A stretch of 64,000 nucleotides of DNA from Caballeronia sordidicola (GCF_000729995.1 NZ_JNFG01000012.1:62001-126000); one strand, 5' to 3'; counted from the stretch's first letter, positions 16,845 through 26,252 are shown. A program made the numbers and translations. The notes: a model not told the origin generated them from the letters alone.

Positions 16845-18320
16845 TCAAGCGGCGTTTTCGATCGCCGCTCTTGCCCCGGCCTTTAGCTGCGTGACCGCTT
16901 CAATTAGCGCTCGCCGGAACACCTCGTTCGAAGCAAGTTCGAGACTGAAGACATCGCGACATCCGAGCATCGCATCGACAAGGCTTGCGGGCGCATCGTC
17001 TGCGTTGGTCGCCAGCGCAGTCAGCTTCGAGGCAAGCGGATCGCTGATAGCGAAAGTCGTGCCGTCGTCCGCGCGTCCGCGCAAGAAAACGAACCACGCC
17101 GCAACGCCGAGCGCCAGTCTCGAGATCGACTGGCCGCGTTCCAGACGCGCCGCAATGGTCCCGAGAAGGCGCGGCGGAATCTTCTGACTGCCGTCCATGG
17201 CAATCTGCGCGCAGCGATGTTTCAGCGCCGGGTTTGCATAGCGTTCGAGCAATGCATCTCGATACGACATCAAGTCGAACGACGCCGGAACACTCAAGGT
17301 CGGTGCGATCTCGTGGGTCATCATCGAATGGATCAGTGCACGCAGCGGCGCGAAGGAAATTGCTTCATCGATGGTCGCAAATCCTCCCAGCATCGACAAG
17401 TAAGCGAGCGTCGAATGTGTGCCGTTCAGCATGCGCAGCTTGGCGAGTTCGAACGGCATCACGTCGTCCACGAGTTGCGCGCCCACGCGTTCCCACGCGG
17501 GCCGTCCGGCGGGAAAACGGTCTTCGATCACCCATTGACGAAACGGTTCGCACGGAACCGGCGCCACATCGCGAAGCCCAAGCGCAGCGGCCGCGGCATC
17601 ACGGTCGGCGTCGGTCGTCGAAGGGACAATGCGATCCACCATCGTTGACGGGAACGCGACTTCGCGGTCGATCCAGGTTGCGAGCGCTCCATCGAGCGCA
17701 CGAGCGTGGGAGCAGACCACCTGGCGCAATGCTGCGCCGTTGTGCGAGAGGTTGTCGCAAGAGAGCACGGTGAACGGCGCGATGCCGGCATCGCGGCGCG
17801 TCTTCAAGGCGGCGACGAGGATCCCCGGCACCGTGCCGGGCTCGCCGGGATGCTCCAGATCATGTGCGATTCCTGGATGGTTGAGGTCGACGTCGCCCGT
17901 CTTCGTATCGCGGCAATAGCCTTTCTCGGTGACCGTCAACGAGACGATCGGCACATTCGCGTCGGCGAGCAAATCGAACAGGCGTACGCGGTCGTGCGGC
18001 AGCGCGAGCACTTCACGCAGCGCGCGAATCACTGTTGTCTTCACACCTTGCGGCCCGCGTTCCACGACGCTATACAGGCCATCCTGCGCCATCAACGCAT
18101 CGCGTTTCGTCACATCACCCTGAAGCGTGACGCCGCAGATCGCCCATTCGCCACCCGCGGCAAGCATGGCCTGTTCCGTATAGACCGCTTCGTGCGCCCG
18201 ATGAAAATTCCCGATGCCCAAATGAACAATGCCAATACGCGGATCGCGCCACTCGGGCGCCAGCAAATGAGCTTCGATCAATGGGAGCGTTTTGCGGCAA
18301 AGCACGGATTTATCGGACAT
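16845..18320 (-). CDS. uxuB: Fructuronate reductase / mannitol dehydrogenase family
   Basis: A 491-residue NAD-dependent polyol/aldonate dehydrogenase. The N-terminal Rossmann domain opens with IGIVHLGIGNFHRAH. The middle carries VLSCDNLSHNG and the family motif MVDRIVPSTTDADRD. The C-terminal helical domain has LAKLRMLNGTHSTLAYLS with its catalytic Lys and His. The mannitol and fructuronate enzymes are hard to separate by sequence. Context decides: the divergent neighbour is a textbook mannonate dehydratase, so this should reduce D-fructuronate to D-mannonate. It starts at 18320, sharing a 95-bp divergent promoter region with manD. Confidence 0.85.
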   Translation of the reverse strand: MSDKSVLCRKTLPLIEAHLLAPEWRDPRIGIVHLGIGNFHRAHEAVYTEQAMLAAGGEWAICGVTLQGDVTKRDALMAQDGLYSVVERGPQGVKTTVIRALREVLALPHDRVRLFDLLADANVPIVSLTVTEKGYCRDTKTGDVDLNHPGIAHDLEHPGEPGTVPGILVAALKTRRDAGIAPFTVLSCDNLSHNGAALRQVVCSHARALDGALATWIDREVAFPSTMVDRIVPSTTDADRDAAAAALGLRDVAPVPCEPFRQWVIEDRFPAGRPAWERVGAQLVDDVMPFELAKLRMLNGTHSTLAYLSMLGGFATIDEAISFAPLRALIHSMMTHEIAPTLSVPASFDLMSYRDALLERYANPALKHRCAQIAMDGSQKIPPRLLGTIAARLERGQSISRLALGVAAWFVFLRGRADDGTTFAISDPLASKLTALATNADDAPASLVDAMLGCRDVFSLELASNEVFRRALIEAVTQLKAGARAAIENAA

Positions 18321-18415
18321 TTTAAATAGCCTGGAGCGGGAAAACCCTTGATTGACGACTGAGTCTACTTGTATGGTAGCATCAATTCCATTGATTGCAC
18401 CTCAAGGAAATCCCC

Positions 18416-19624
18416 ATGAAAATCGTCCGCGCCGATGTCATCGTCAGTTGTCCGGGACGCAACTTCGTCACGTTGAAAGTGGTGACCGACGAAGGGGTGT
18501 ACGGCATTGGCGACGCCACCCTCAATGGCCGAGAGCTTGCAGTCGCCTCGTATCTGAAGGATCACGTGTGCCCGTTGCTCGTGGGCCGCGATCCGGGGCG
18601 CATTGAAGACATCTGGCAGTTTCTCTACAAGGGCGCCTACTGGCGTCGTGGCCCCGTCACCATGACTGCCATCGCCGCCGTCGACATGGCGCTGTGGGAC
18701 ATCCTGGGCAAGGTCGCAAATCTGCCGTTGTACAAGCTGCTCGGCGGCGCGTCGCGTGAGAGCGTGATGGTCTACGGGCATGCGACCGGACGTGACATTC
18801 CTGAAGCCCTCGACCGCTACGCGGAGCATGTGGAGGAGGGGTATCAGGCTATCCGCGTTCAATGTGGCGTGCCCAACATGCGCTCGGTGTATGGGGTATC
18901 GAAGGGGTCGGGCATGTATGAACCGGCTACCAAGGGCGCGGTGGAAGAGCAGACATGGTCGTCGGAAAAGTACCTCGACTTCGTGCCGAAACTCTTCGAA
19001 GCGGTGCGCGACAAGTTCGGATTCGGTACCCATCTGCTCCACGACGTGCATCACCGTCTGACGCCTATAGAGGCTGCACGCCTGGGTAAATCAGTCGAGC
19101 CGTACCGCTTGTTCTGGATGGAAGACCCCACGCCCGCCGAAAATCAGGCCGGTTTTCGGCTCATTCGCCAACACACCGTGACGCCGATCGCGGTGGGCGA
19201 AGTATTCAATAGCATCTGGGATTGCAAGCAACTGATTGAAGAGCAGTTGATCGACTACATTCGCGCCACGCTCACGCATGCGGGCGGTATCACGCATCTG
19301 AAGCGCATTGCCGATTTTGCCTCGCTCTATCAGGTTCGTACGGGTTGCCACGGCCCCTCGGATCTGTCGCCGGTCTGCATGGGCGCAGCGCTTCATTTCG
19401 ACTTGTGGGTGCCGAATTTCGGCGTGCAGGAATACATGGGTTTCCCGAAGGAAGCGCTCGATGTTTTCCCGCATGCGTGGACCTTCGATCGGGGCACGAT
19501 GCATCCGGGCGAGGCGCCCGGTCACGGCGTGGATATCGACGAAGAACTCGCGGCGCGCTATCCGTACGACCCGGCTTACTTGCCGGTCGCGCGGCTCGAA
19601 GACGGCACACTCTGGAACTGGTGA
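18416..19624 (+). CDS. manD: D-mannonate dehydratase, enolase superfamily
   Basis: A 402-residue enolase-superfamily enzyme that converts D-mannonate to 2-keto-3-deoxygluconate. The known ManD catalytic set falls at the textbook positions: metal ligands D210, E236 and E262, H212 in the same strand (LLHDVHH), and the R147/Y159 pair on the mobile loop ([14 protein letters not shown]). The full match suggests a true, efficient mannonate dehydratase rather than a promiscuous relative. The ATG at 18416 follows an AAGGAA site. It heads a plus-strand operon with an MHS transporter, an idonate-type dehydrogenase and an ACS transporter, and is divergent from uxuB. Confidence 0.95.
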   Translation: MKIVRADVIVSCPGRNFVTLKVVTDEGVYGIGDATLNGRELAVASYLKDHVCPLLVGRDPGRIEDIWQFLYKGAYWRRGPVTMTAIAAVDMALWDILGKVANLPLYKLLGGASRESVMVYGHATGRDIPEALDRYAEHVEEGYQAIRVQCGVPNMRSVYGVSKGSGMYEPATKGAVEEQTWSSEKYLDFVPKLFEAVRDKFGFGTHLLHDVHHRLTPIEAARLGKSVEPYRLFWMEDPTPAENQAGFRLIRQHTVTPIAVGEVFNSIWDCKQLIEEQLIDYIRATLTHAGGITHLKRIADFASLYQVRTGCHGPSDLSPVCMGAALHFDLWVPNFGVQEYMGFPKEALDVFPHAWTFDRGTMHPGEAPGHGVDIDEELAARYPYDPAYLPVARLEDGTLWNW

Positions 19625-19668
19625 GCGGCGGCGTTTAACCGCTCGGCAGAACAACAAGGAGACAGGCA

Positions 19669-21039
19669 ATGGCAGATCAGAACAACAGCGCGATGTTACG
19701 GCGCGTCGCCTTTGCATCGACGATCGGCACCGCTGCCGAGTACTACGATTTCTTCGTCTATGGCACGGCTGCAGTGCTCGTGTTCGGTGCGAAATTTTTC
19801 CCTAGCAGCGACCCGTTGATCGGGACGCTCGCTGCATTTGCGACCTACGCTGTAGGCTTTATCGCGCGACCGCTAGGCGGCATTGTGTTCGGGCACTTTG
19901 GCGATCGCATTGGCCGCAAGAAGGCGCTGATCGTCACCATATTGATCGTGGGCCTGGGTACGTTCCTGATTGGCTTGCTGCCTGATTATTCGCAGATCGG
20001 CATCTGGGCGCCGGCTGCACTGATCCTGATTCGTGTGCTGCAAGGTTTCGGTGTTGGCGGCGAGCAAGCGGGTGCTGTGTTGCTGACCGCCGAATATGCG
20101 CCGCCGCCGAAGCGGGGTTTCTTCGCTAGCCTTGTCCAGCTCGGCGCCCCCGCCGGGTTCCTGATTCCGGCAGGCATCTTCGCCATCCTTACCGCAACGC
20201 TCACGCACGAACAACTGCTCGACTGGGGCTGGCGGCTGCCGTTCCTCGGTAGCATCGTGCTGGTCGTCGTGGGTTTGTATATCCGGTTGCGCACGGAGGA
20301 GTCACCGGTCTTCGCGGAGATTCGCAAGACGCAGGCGGTCGAGTCGCGGCCGGTCGTGGAAGTCGTCCGGCAATTCGGGCCCACGATCCTGAAGGGTGTC
20401 GGCGCGAAGCTGATCGAGGCCTGTACGTTCGCGATGTACACGATGATCGTACTGGCCTACGGCCGCGTGCACGGTATCAGTGAGAGCCTGTTGCTGCAGA
20501 CGATCATCGTCGCGGTGACGCTCGAACTGATCGCGATTCCGCTTGCCGGCGCGTTGTCGGATCGGATCGGCCGCCGCGCCACGTTTATTGCAGGCAGCCT
20601 GCTGCAAGTGCTGCTGGTCGTGCCGCTGTTTCATGCCCTCGACAGCGGCAATCGTCTTGCGATCCAGACAGTGATGATTCTCGCGATTACCGTTGGCCAC
20701 AGTCTTTGCTATGCGCCGCAGGCGTCGCTCTTTCCCGAGCTCTTTCCGGCGCGTGTGCGTTGCAGCGGTATCGCGCTGATCTGGCAGATCGGCTCGCTGA
20801 TCGGCAGCGGCGTACTTGGACTCGTCGCCGTAAAGATGCTTCAGATGACGGGCGGCAGCTCCGTCGGGCTGATTGTCTACGTGATGGCACTTGGCATTGT
20901 TTCGACGCTGTGTATTTATCTTTTGCCCGAAACCGCACCTTTGCGTCGCGGCGGTGATCTTCACGACTGGGGTACGCCGGCACTCGCGACGTCTCCCCGC
21001 GAAGCGCATTCATCCCCTGTTTTTGCTGCGCGCCACTAG
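19669..21039 (+). CDS. MFS transporter, metabolite:H+ symporter (MHS) family
   Basis: A 456-residue MHS-family permease related to ShiA, ProP and KgtP. The family start is clear (FASTIGTAAEYYDFFVYGTA), as are GHFGDRIGRKKAL and the central RVLQGFGVGGEQAGAV. Such carriers import organic acids or zwitterions with protons. It lies 44 bp after manD and should import a sugar acid such as a hexonate. A second carrier of a different family is in the same operon, so the two probably serve different acids. Confidence 0.9.
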   Translation: MADQNNSAMLRRVAFASTIGTAAEYYDFFVYGTAAVLVFGAKFFPSSDPLIGTLAAFATYAVGFIARPLGGIVFGHFGDRIGRKKALIVTILIVGLGTFLIGLLPDYSQIGIWAPAALILIRVLQGFGVGGEQAGAVLLTAEYAPPPKRGFFASLVQLGAPAGFLIPAGIFAILTATLTHEQLLDWGWRLPFLGSIVLVVVGLYIRLRTEESPVFAEIRKTQAVESRPVVEVVRQFGPTILKGVGAKLIEACTFAMYTMIVLAYGRVHGISESLLLQTIIVAVTLELIAIPLAGALSDRIGRRATFIAGSLLQVLLVVPLFHALDSGNRLAIQTVMILAITVGHSLCYAPQASLFPELFPARVRCSGIALIWQIGSLIGSGVLGLVAVKMLQMTGGSSVGLIVYVMALGIVSTLCIYLLPETAPLRRGGDLHDWGTPALATSPREAHSSPVFAARH

Positions 21040-21085
21040 CCCAAGCGTTGTGCTTCGGCACGCACACTATTCAACGGAGCTTCTC

Positions 21086-22123
21086 ATGCTTGCAGCCGTC
21101 CTTCACGAACCGAAGCGCCTGAGTATCGACGAAATCGATGCGCCTCAGCCAAAGCCGGGTCAGGTTCAGATCCGCGTGCGCGCAGGCGGTATCTGCGGGT
21201 CGGACCTGTCGTATTACTTCAAGGGCAAGAGCGGCGATTTCGCGGTCCGGGAACCGTTCGTCCTCGGTCATGAAGTCGCGGGTGAAATCGCCGCGCTCGG
21301 CGAGGGTGTAAGCGGTTTGCGCGTTGGCCAGCGTGTTGCCGTGAACCCTGGACTGAACTGCGGCGAGTGCCGGTTTTGCGTGAAGGGCATGACCAATCAT
21401 TGCCTGAACATGCGCTTCATGGGCAGCGCCTCGACGTTCCCTCACATGCAGGGCATGTTCCGCCAATACATTGCGGTTGCCGCGCGCCAATGCGTGCCAG
21501 TGCCTGATGCACTCGACTTCGCGCAGGCGTCGATGGCCGAACCCCTCGCCGTTGCATTGCACGCGCTGCGGCACGCGGGATCGCTGGTCGGCGCCCAGGT
21601 ACTGGTGATCGGCTGCGGACCTATCGGCTGTATTTTGCTAGCGGTCGCGCGGCGTGCCGGGGCGCATCGTCTCGTTGCGCTCGACCTCGCCGACAAAGCA
21701 TTGCAGATGGCCGTCACGCTCGGCGCTGATCAGACCGTACTCGCCACGGACCAGGCGCAGGTCGAAGCGTGGTCCCAGTCGCGCGGCACCTTTGACGTCG
21801 TCATCGAAGCATCCGGCAGCCCCGCCGGGCTCGATACCGCACTTCGTGCTGCGCGTGCAGGGGCCACCGTGATCCAGGTGGGAAACTTGCCGGCAGGGCA
21901 GTCGCCGGTCGCGGCCAATCTCGTGATGGCGAAGGAATTGCGTTATCAGGGATCGTTCCGTTTCACTGATGAATACGCGGTCGCCGCTGAAGAAATCGCC
22001 ACCGGGAAGATCGACCTGAGCCCGTTGATGACGCATGTCTTTCCGCTCGCGGATGCGAACCATGCGTTCGAAGTGGCGCATGACCGTAACCAGTCGATGA
22101 AGGTGCATCTGCAGTTCGACTGA
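21086..22123 (+). CDS. idnD: Zinc alcohol dehydrogenase, L-idonate 5-dehydrogenase-like
   Basis: A 345-residue medium-chain zinc dehydrogenase. The catalytic zinc site shows GGICGSDLSYY and GHEVAGE. The structural zinc loop has four cysteines (NCGECRFCVKGMTNHC). The Rossmann motif is VIGCGPIGCILLAVARRAGA. Overall sequence is closest to L-idonate 5-dehydrogenase, which turns L-idonate into 5-ketogluconate. ATG at 21086 follows CGGAGC. In this operon it may act on L-idonate or another aldonate/hexuronate derivative. Confidence 0.85.
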   Translation: MLAAVLHEPKRLSIDEIDAPQPKPGQVQIRVRAGGICGSDLSYYFKGKSGDFAVREPFVLGHEVAGEIAALGEGVSGLRVGQRVAVNPGLNCGECRFCVKGMTNHCLNMRFMGSASTFPHMQGMFRQYIAVAARQCVPVPDALDFAQASMAEPLAVALHALRHAGSLVGAQVLVIGCGPIGCILLAVARRAGAHRLVALDLADKALQMAVTLGADQTVLATDQAQVEAWSQSRGTFDVVIEASGSPAGLDTALRAARAGATVIQVGNLPAGQSPVAANLVMAKELRYQGSFRFTDEYAVAAEEIATGKIDLSPLMTHVFPLADANHAFEVAHDRNQSMKVHLQFD

Positions 22124-22184
22124 ATCCCTATCATTGCATTGCCCGAACGTCCGATCACAAAGAGGCGTATTCCAGGAGACATTC

Positions 22185-23480
22185 ATGTTCAGAAGCCAGC
22201 GCTGGTTCGTGGTCGGTTTGCTATTTCTTGCCGGCGTGATCAACTATCTTGATCGCGCTGCGCTCTCGATTGCGGCCCCCTTGATCCAGAAGGATCTCGA
22301 TTTTTCCCATGCGCAGATGGGCATCGTGTTCAGCAGCTTTTTCATCGGCTATGCGCTGTTCAATTTTGTCGGCGGCGTGCTGTCGGACAAGATCGGGGCG
22401 AAGAAAGTGTTCGGCGCGTCGATGGGCATCTGGTCGATATTCTGCGGAGCGACCGCGCTGGCCAGCAGCCTCGTTTCGTTGATTGTGCTGCGGGTTCTGT
22501 TCGGCATGGGCGAGGGTCCGTTCAGTTCATCGAACAGCAAGATGGTCAACAACTGGTTTCCGCGACGCGAGGTGGCCAGCGCCATTGGTGTGATCAGTTC
22601 CGGTACACCGTTGGGTGGCGCGCTTGCTGGACCGGTTGTCGGATACATGGCGATCCGCTTTGGCTGGCGTTGGGCGTTCGTCGCGATTATGGTGCTTGGG
22701 CTGTTGTGGCTCGTGATGTGGACCCTGACCACGACTGAACAACCGCAGCAGGACAAGCGCGTGAAACCCGAGGAGCTTGCGTTGATTGTCGCCGGCCAGC
22801 AGCAGGCTTCGTCGATGGAGCATGCGCCCGAAGGCGAAAAGGTAGGGCTGAAATTTTACCTGAAGCAGCCGATTATCCTTGCCACGGCGTTCGCCTTTTT
22901 TGCTTATAACTATGTGCTGTTTTTCTTTCTTTCATGGTTTCCGACGTACTTGACCGAAGCGCATCATATGTCGCTTCATGACATGAGTATTGCGACTGTG
23001 ATTCCCTGGGTGCTCGGGAGTATTGGTCTTGCTGCGGGCGGTTTCGTCACTGACTTGATTCTGCGGATTACTGGTAAGCCGTTGCTCGCGCGCCGGATCG
23101 TGCTGTCGGTATGCCTCGGCGTGGCAGCCGTATGTGTGGGATTTGCTGGGCGCGTTGAAAGCATGGAGGGGGCGGTCGCGCTGATGTCGGTGTCAATCTT
23201 CTTTCTTTATGTCACGGGGGCGGTGTATTGGGCCGTGATTCAGGACACCGTTCGGCGCGAGAATGTGGGGGGCGTTGGTGGCTTCGTGCATTTGTTGGCG
23301 AACCTTGCCGGGGTGATCGGACCGGCGGTGACAGGGTTTATCGTGCAAGCGACGCATGGGGCGTATGGAAGTGCGTTTGTGCTTGCTGGAGCGGTTGCAG
23401 TGCTAGGAGCGCTTTGTTCGTTGATATGGATTCGCGAACCGCGCGGGGGTAAGGTCAAGGCGAGAGGCTTACTGGTCTAG
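22185..23480 (+). CDS. MFS transporter, anion:cation symporter (ACS) family, hexuronate/aldarate-type
   Basis: A 431-residue, 12-helix ACS permease. The family pattern is seen in GVINYLDRAALSIAAPLI, GGVLSDKIGAKKVFG and RVLFGMGEGPFSSSNSKMVNNWFP, as in the glucarate, hexuronate and galactonate carriers. A strong AGGAGAC site lies before the ATG at 22185. It closes the manD operon and likely imports a hexuronate or aldonate. Confidence 0.92.
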   Translation: MFRSQRWFVVGLLFLAGVINYLDRAALSIAAPLIQKDLDFSHAQMGIVFSSFFIGYALFNFVGGVLSDKIGAKKVFGASMGIWSIFCGATALASSLVSLIVLRVLFGMGEGPFSSSNSKMVNNWFPRREVASAIGVISSGTPLGGALAGPVVGYMAIRFGWRWAFVAIMVLGLLWLVMWTLTTTEQPQQDKRVKPEELALIVAGQQQASSMEHAPEGEKVGLKFYLKQPIILATAFAFFAYNYVLFFFLSWFPTYLTEAHHMSLHDMSIATVIPWVLGSIGLAAGGFVTDLILRITGKPLLARRIVLSVCLGVAAVCVGFAGRVESMEGAVALMSVSIFFLYVTGAVYWAVIQDTVRRENVGGVGGFVHLLANLAGVIGPAVTGFIVQATHGAYGSAFVLAGAVAVLGALCSLIWIREPRGGKVKARGLLV

Positions 23481-23629
23481 GAGGGTTCGCTCGCGCCGGT
23501 GGACGGGGGTGGTCGGGGTTGATGCCGGGTTGCCAGGTTCATGCGGTAGCGGTCGGAGTTATTGCTGGGTTGCTGCTTTCGGCGTTAGTGGTCTACTTAG
23601 GTTTGCTAATCTCTTTATCACTATTAGCC

Positions 23630-23935
23630 ACTGCGCGTGGCGGCGCGTCATTTCTTTGTCCAAAGCGACAAAGAAACGAAGCAAAGAAAACGCTTTCAGA
23701 ACGAGGGCTCATAAGTTGACCTAGCGTGCAGTTTCCACGTTTTTGGCACCCCAAAAGCACGGTGCTCGCCAGAGCCACCGTTGTGTGAAACCCTCTTTCT
23801 CCGAACACGGATACCCACACGCTTCGCCACCAGTGACTGAACCCGCCCAAGGGGCACCCCGCGCTATCCGCGGACAACCTCCCTCCAACATACCCTCAGC
23901 CTTCAACGCCCAATTTGACCTCGGCGGCGTGGTAG
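23630..23935. repeat. Intergenic repetitive element with strong hairpin
   Basis: This 300-base segment has no convincing gene, although short frames on both strands are open. It starts with a perfect inverted repeat TTTCTTTGTC / GACAAAGAAA (23651-23660 and 23667-23676, 6-base loop). A purine-rich AAGAAACGAAGCAAAGAAA stretch follows, and then a block whose translation contains GAPRAIRGQPPSN. From memory, this block recurs many times between genes in Paraburkholderia genomes and is often mis-called as hypothetical proteins; I cannot confirm the copy number here. It separates the manD operon from the GntR gene. Confidence 0.55.
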
Positions 23936-24006
23936 TATGGTAGGTGACAAGATCAAGCTCGGGCTTTTTCTTTGTCCTCTCTTTACTCCTCGATCAGGTG
24001 CGGGTC

Positions 24007-24876
24007 ATGGTCACGAAAAACGTCTTGCCGGCGCCACTGCGGCGCGACGCGTCTTCGTCAGAAAACGTTGACCGCAATGAGGGAACGGCTTCTTCCACGC
24101 CGCCGGCCGTGCTTGCCCGTGGTCGCGCTCGTGCGACCGAACCGCGTGTAGCACTGCCTAACCTGCGCGGTCAGCTTCATGTTGAATCGCACGAACCCAT
24201 CGGCAAGCAAATCTTTCGCGCCCTGCGCGAAGCCATTTTTTCGGGTGCATTGGTACCCGGCACGCCACTGTCCGAAACCGAAGTTTCGGAAATGTTCCAG
24301 GTTTCCCGGCAACCAGTTCGCGAAGCGTTTATCAAGCTCGTGGAGTCAGGCGTGCTGCAAGTGCTGCCGCAAAGAGGGACCTTCGTTAAGAAGATTTCTC
24401 CGCGACGCGTTCGCGAAGGCAGGTTCATCCGGGAAGCGATCGAAGCCGCAGTGGCTCGCAAGGCCGCGCTCGAAATCACGACGGAGCAGCTTGCCGACCT
24501 CGCCGAAAATCTGCGCGACCAGAAGACTGCGGCAAAGGTGAACGACACCACGTCGTTCCTTGCGCTAGACGAGCGTTTTCATTTTCTGATAGCACAATCT
24601 ATTGACTGCGTCGCGGCATGGGACACCATCCAGGACATCAAGGCTCAAATGGACCGCGTGCGTTATCTGAGCCTGCCGGAAGTCTCGCCGCTTGAATTGC
24701 TGATCAAGCAACACGCACGAATTGTGAGCGCACTGAAAGCGCATGATGCCGATGGCGCCGAAGAAGCCATGCGCGCCCATTTGCGTGAAATCCTGGTGTC
24801 GCTAAAACCAGTCGCCGAACGCAACCCGGACTGGTTTGAACCCGATGAAGGCGAGCGCGTTCACCTCGCTAATTAG
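24007..24876 (+). CDS. GntR/FadR-family regulator of the hexuronate cluster
   Basis: About 289 residues. A basic, low-complexity N-terminal tail of some 55 residues precedes the winged helix-turn-helix (IGKQIFRALREAIFSGALVPG, SETEVSEMFQVSRQPVREA) and a helical FCD effector domain with the metal/ligand residues ERFHFLIAQS and KQHARIVSAL. FadR-type GntR proteins next to uxuB/manD genes usually sense a hexuronate or aldonate and repress the operon. The start is uncertain because no strong ribosome site is visible; the open frame reaches 23944. Confidence 0.82.
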   Translation: MVTKNVLPAPLRRDASSSENVDRNEGTASSTPPAVLARGRARATEPRVALPNLRGQLHVESHEPIGKQIFRALREAIFSGALVPGTPLSETEVSEMFQVSRQPVREAFIKLVESGVLQVLPQRGTFVKKISPRRVREGRFIREAIEAAVARKAALEITTEQLADLAENLRDQKTAAKVNDTTSFLALDERFHFLIAQSIDCVAAWDTIQDIKAQMDRVRYLSLPEVSPLELLIKQHARIVSALKAHDADGAEEAMRAHLREILVSLKPVAERNPDWFEPDEGERVHLAN

Positions 24877-24883
24877 CCTGTCG

Positions 24884-24930
24884 GCGCCGCGCCGCGCCGC
24901 GCCGCTCCGCTCCGCGCTCCGCTCTGCTCC
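24884..24930. repeat. Low-complexity GCCGC/CTCCG repeat
   Basis: An imperfect array of GCCGC units grading into CTCCGC units directly after the GntR stop codon. It is a slippage-type simple repeat at the border of the decayed region that follows. Confidence 0.7.
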
Positions 24931-24961
24931 TGGATGATCTCGATTTAGACGAACACAACCT

Positions 24962-25237
24962 CATGGTCGCTGGCATTGACGAAGTTGTGTTCAACGCCCC
25001 CACGCGTGCGAATGTTTCGATGTCGCGCGTGAACCGGCCGCAGGTGTCGAATCCCGGCGACAGCGGCATGCAGCCGTCGAGCGATACGCGCGCGTGGGTC
25101 GGCCGCAAGCCAATGAGGCCGCAATGGCTTGCTGGTGCGCGGAAGTTGCGCTGTCCGGGCAGGACTTCACCGGGCGCGTATACGCCTGAAAGAATGCGTT
25201 GCTGGAGTGTTTGCGCAAGGAAATTCGACATGCTCAT
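24962..25237 (-). pseudogene. Fused remnant: GntR N-terminus joined to an internal amidase fragment
   Basis: The minus-strand frame starts like a FadR-type GntR regulator (MSNFLAQTLQQRILSGVYAP, then GEVLPGQR) and changes abruptly, near 25150, into an amidase-signature fragment (RAPASHCGLIGLRPTHARVS, then MPLSPGFDTCGRFTRD). Neither half is complete: the helix-turn-helix is cut before the recognition helix, and the amidase has neither its catalytic lysine nor its C-terminus. A large deletion between two once-neighbouring genes best explains it. A TAGGAG ribosome site and a 14-bp palindrome remain upstream. Confidence 0.72.
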
Positions 25238-25246
25238 GCGGTGCAC

Positions 25247-25260
25247 TCCTACCGGTAGGA
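25247..25260. promoter_or_regulatory. Perfect 14-bp palindrome, likely old GntR operator
   Basis: TCCTACCGGTAGGA is a perfect palindrome 10 bases before the ATG of the truncated GntR reading frame. It is where an autoregulating GntR protein would bind. With the protein lost, it is probably a relic, unless the GntR at 24007 uses it. Confidence 0.5.
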
Positions 25261-25425
25261 CCGGAGTGCTTATGCGTGAACCGTGCCAGGAGAGTGTCGG
25301 CTTTTAAAAACAATGGCGAGGGATGGTGAGCGGAATTCGGGAAGTAGCGTGTGCACTAGTTCCTGGCGATCGATTCGGTGGATCGCACGAAATCAGGGCA
25401 GAAGGAGTGCGGCAGTACAACTCCC

Positions 25426-25600
25426 TCACCGGCGCGCCTCCAGAAGCAGATTCAATAACGCCTCTGCCGCTCGCGTCAAGGGCTGGACCTCCTCGACGAT
25501 GGCGCAAAACGACATCGAATAAAACGGCGACTCCGGCAGCCCGGCAAACGGCATTGTCACGTTTCGGCCTGGTTGTTCGGCGTGGTTATGGCACTGACGC
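25426..25600 (-). pseudogene. Possible LysR C-terminal remnant
   Basis: The last 55 or so residues of a minus-strand frame (LARQCHNHAEQ, MPFAGLPESPFYSMSF, LTRAAEALLNLLLEARR) resemble the final strand and helix of a LysR effector domain. There is no regulator upstream in frame; the frame runs into the small secreted gene at 25586. A weak resemblance, reported as possible only. Confidence 0.3.
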
Positions 25601-25939
25601 GCTAGCGCAAGCGGTTGCAACGCATCGCCAATATTGCTTCTCTTGAGGTTGGCCATCAAAGAAGTTCTGCGTCGCAATCCACAGCTGCGCGTTGCCTGTT
25701 CTGCCCACAGAAACTTTGCAATCCCGGACGGCGTTAGTCGCCATCGTGCCAGCATTGTCAATGCATTGCTGGTCGTTCGCCGCGCAGGCCGACCTCGCTT
25801 CTGCCTCACAAAAAGCATAGAGACTTGAGGACTCTAACAGCAGGGCCGCCGCGCCGATACATAGAAAAGCAAACCTGCGTGCTTTGAAATTTTCGGAATT
25901 AGGGTATTGAATCGCTCGGACGTCGACATTGTGAATCAT
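25586..25939 (-). CDS. Small secreted cysteine-containing protein of unknown function
   Basis: A 117-residue protein with a near-perfect ribosome site (AAGGAGG six bases before the ATG at 25939), so it is probably real. After about 20 polar residues comes a signal-like stretch (RRFAFLCIGAAALLLESSSL) and a likely cleavage after YA. The mature part contains five cysteines (FCEAEARSACAANDQQC, RDC, YWRC), fit for disulfides in the periplasm. I do not recognise the family. The base composition is less GC-rich than in neighbouring operons, in keeping with an acquired segment. Confidence 0.6.
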   Translation of the reverse strand: MIHNVDVRAIQYPNSENFKARRFAFLCIGAAALLLESSSLYAFCEAEARSACAANDQQCIDNAGTMATNAVRDCKVSVGRTGNAQLWIATQNFFDGQPQEKQYWRCVATACASASVP

Positions 25940-26252
25940 CGAAAACCTCCTTATCGAAGTAAACCCAACGGGTTAGTTAAATGAGAGAGTTCCCCGCATG
26001 CTGCGTAAACGGGTTCGCTTGAGAAAACGAAAAACAAAGCACGTTAGCGACAAGCCACCGTCGCATGTCGGCCCCGAGGCCGTCGGTCGATTTACCGGAT
26101 AACGAACATTGATTGGCGCTCTGCCTCGCGATAGGCGGCGCTCGAAAAGATAAAGGGACATCATTCATATATTCGATGCCAAAATATTTGCCGGATTTTT
26201 CTGACAAGGAACGTCAAGCATCTGAAAATCGCTGAGGGCTAGGAATTCATTC
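25940..26252. other. Non-coding AT-richer stretch
   Basis: No supported gene. Base composition is clearly less GC-rich than in the flanking operons. It presumably holds the promoter of the small secreted gene at 25586-25939, whose ribosome site is at 25946-25952. Confidence 0.5.

Noticed and set aside
18361-18415. Possible GntR operator in the uxuB-manD spacer
   Set aside because: The sequence around GTATGGTAGCATCAA has only weak dyad symmetry; not enough to call a site.
23719-23943. Short frames in the intergenic repeat that look like hypothetical proteins
   Set aside because: They lie in a repeat-like segment, with no ribosome sites and frames open on both strands.
24884-24930. GC-rich short repeats as a possible CRISPR
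   Set aside because: Units of 5-6 bases without spacers; a simple-sequence repeat.
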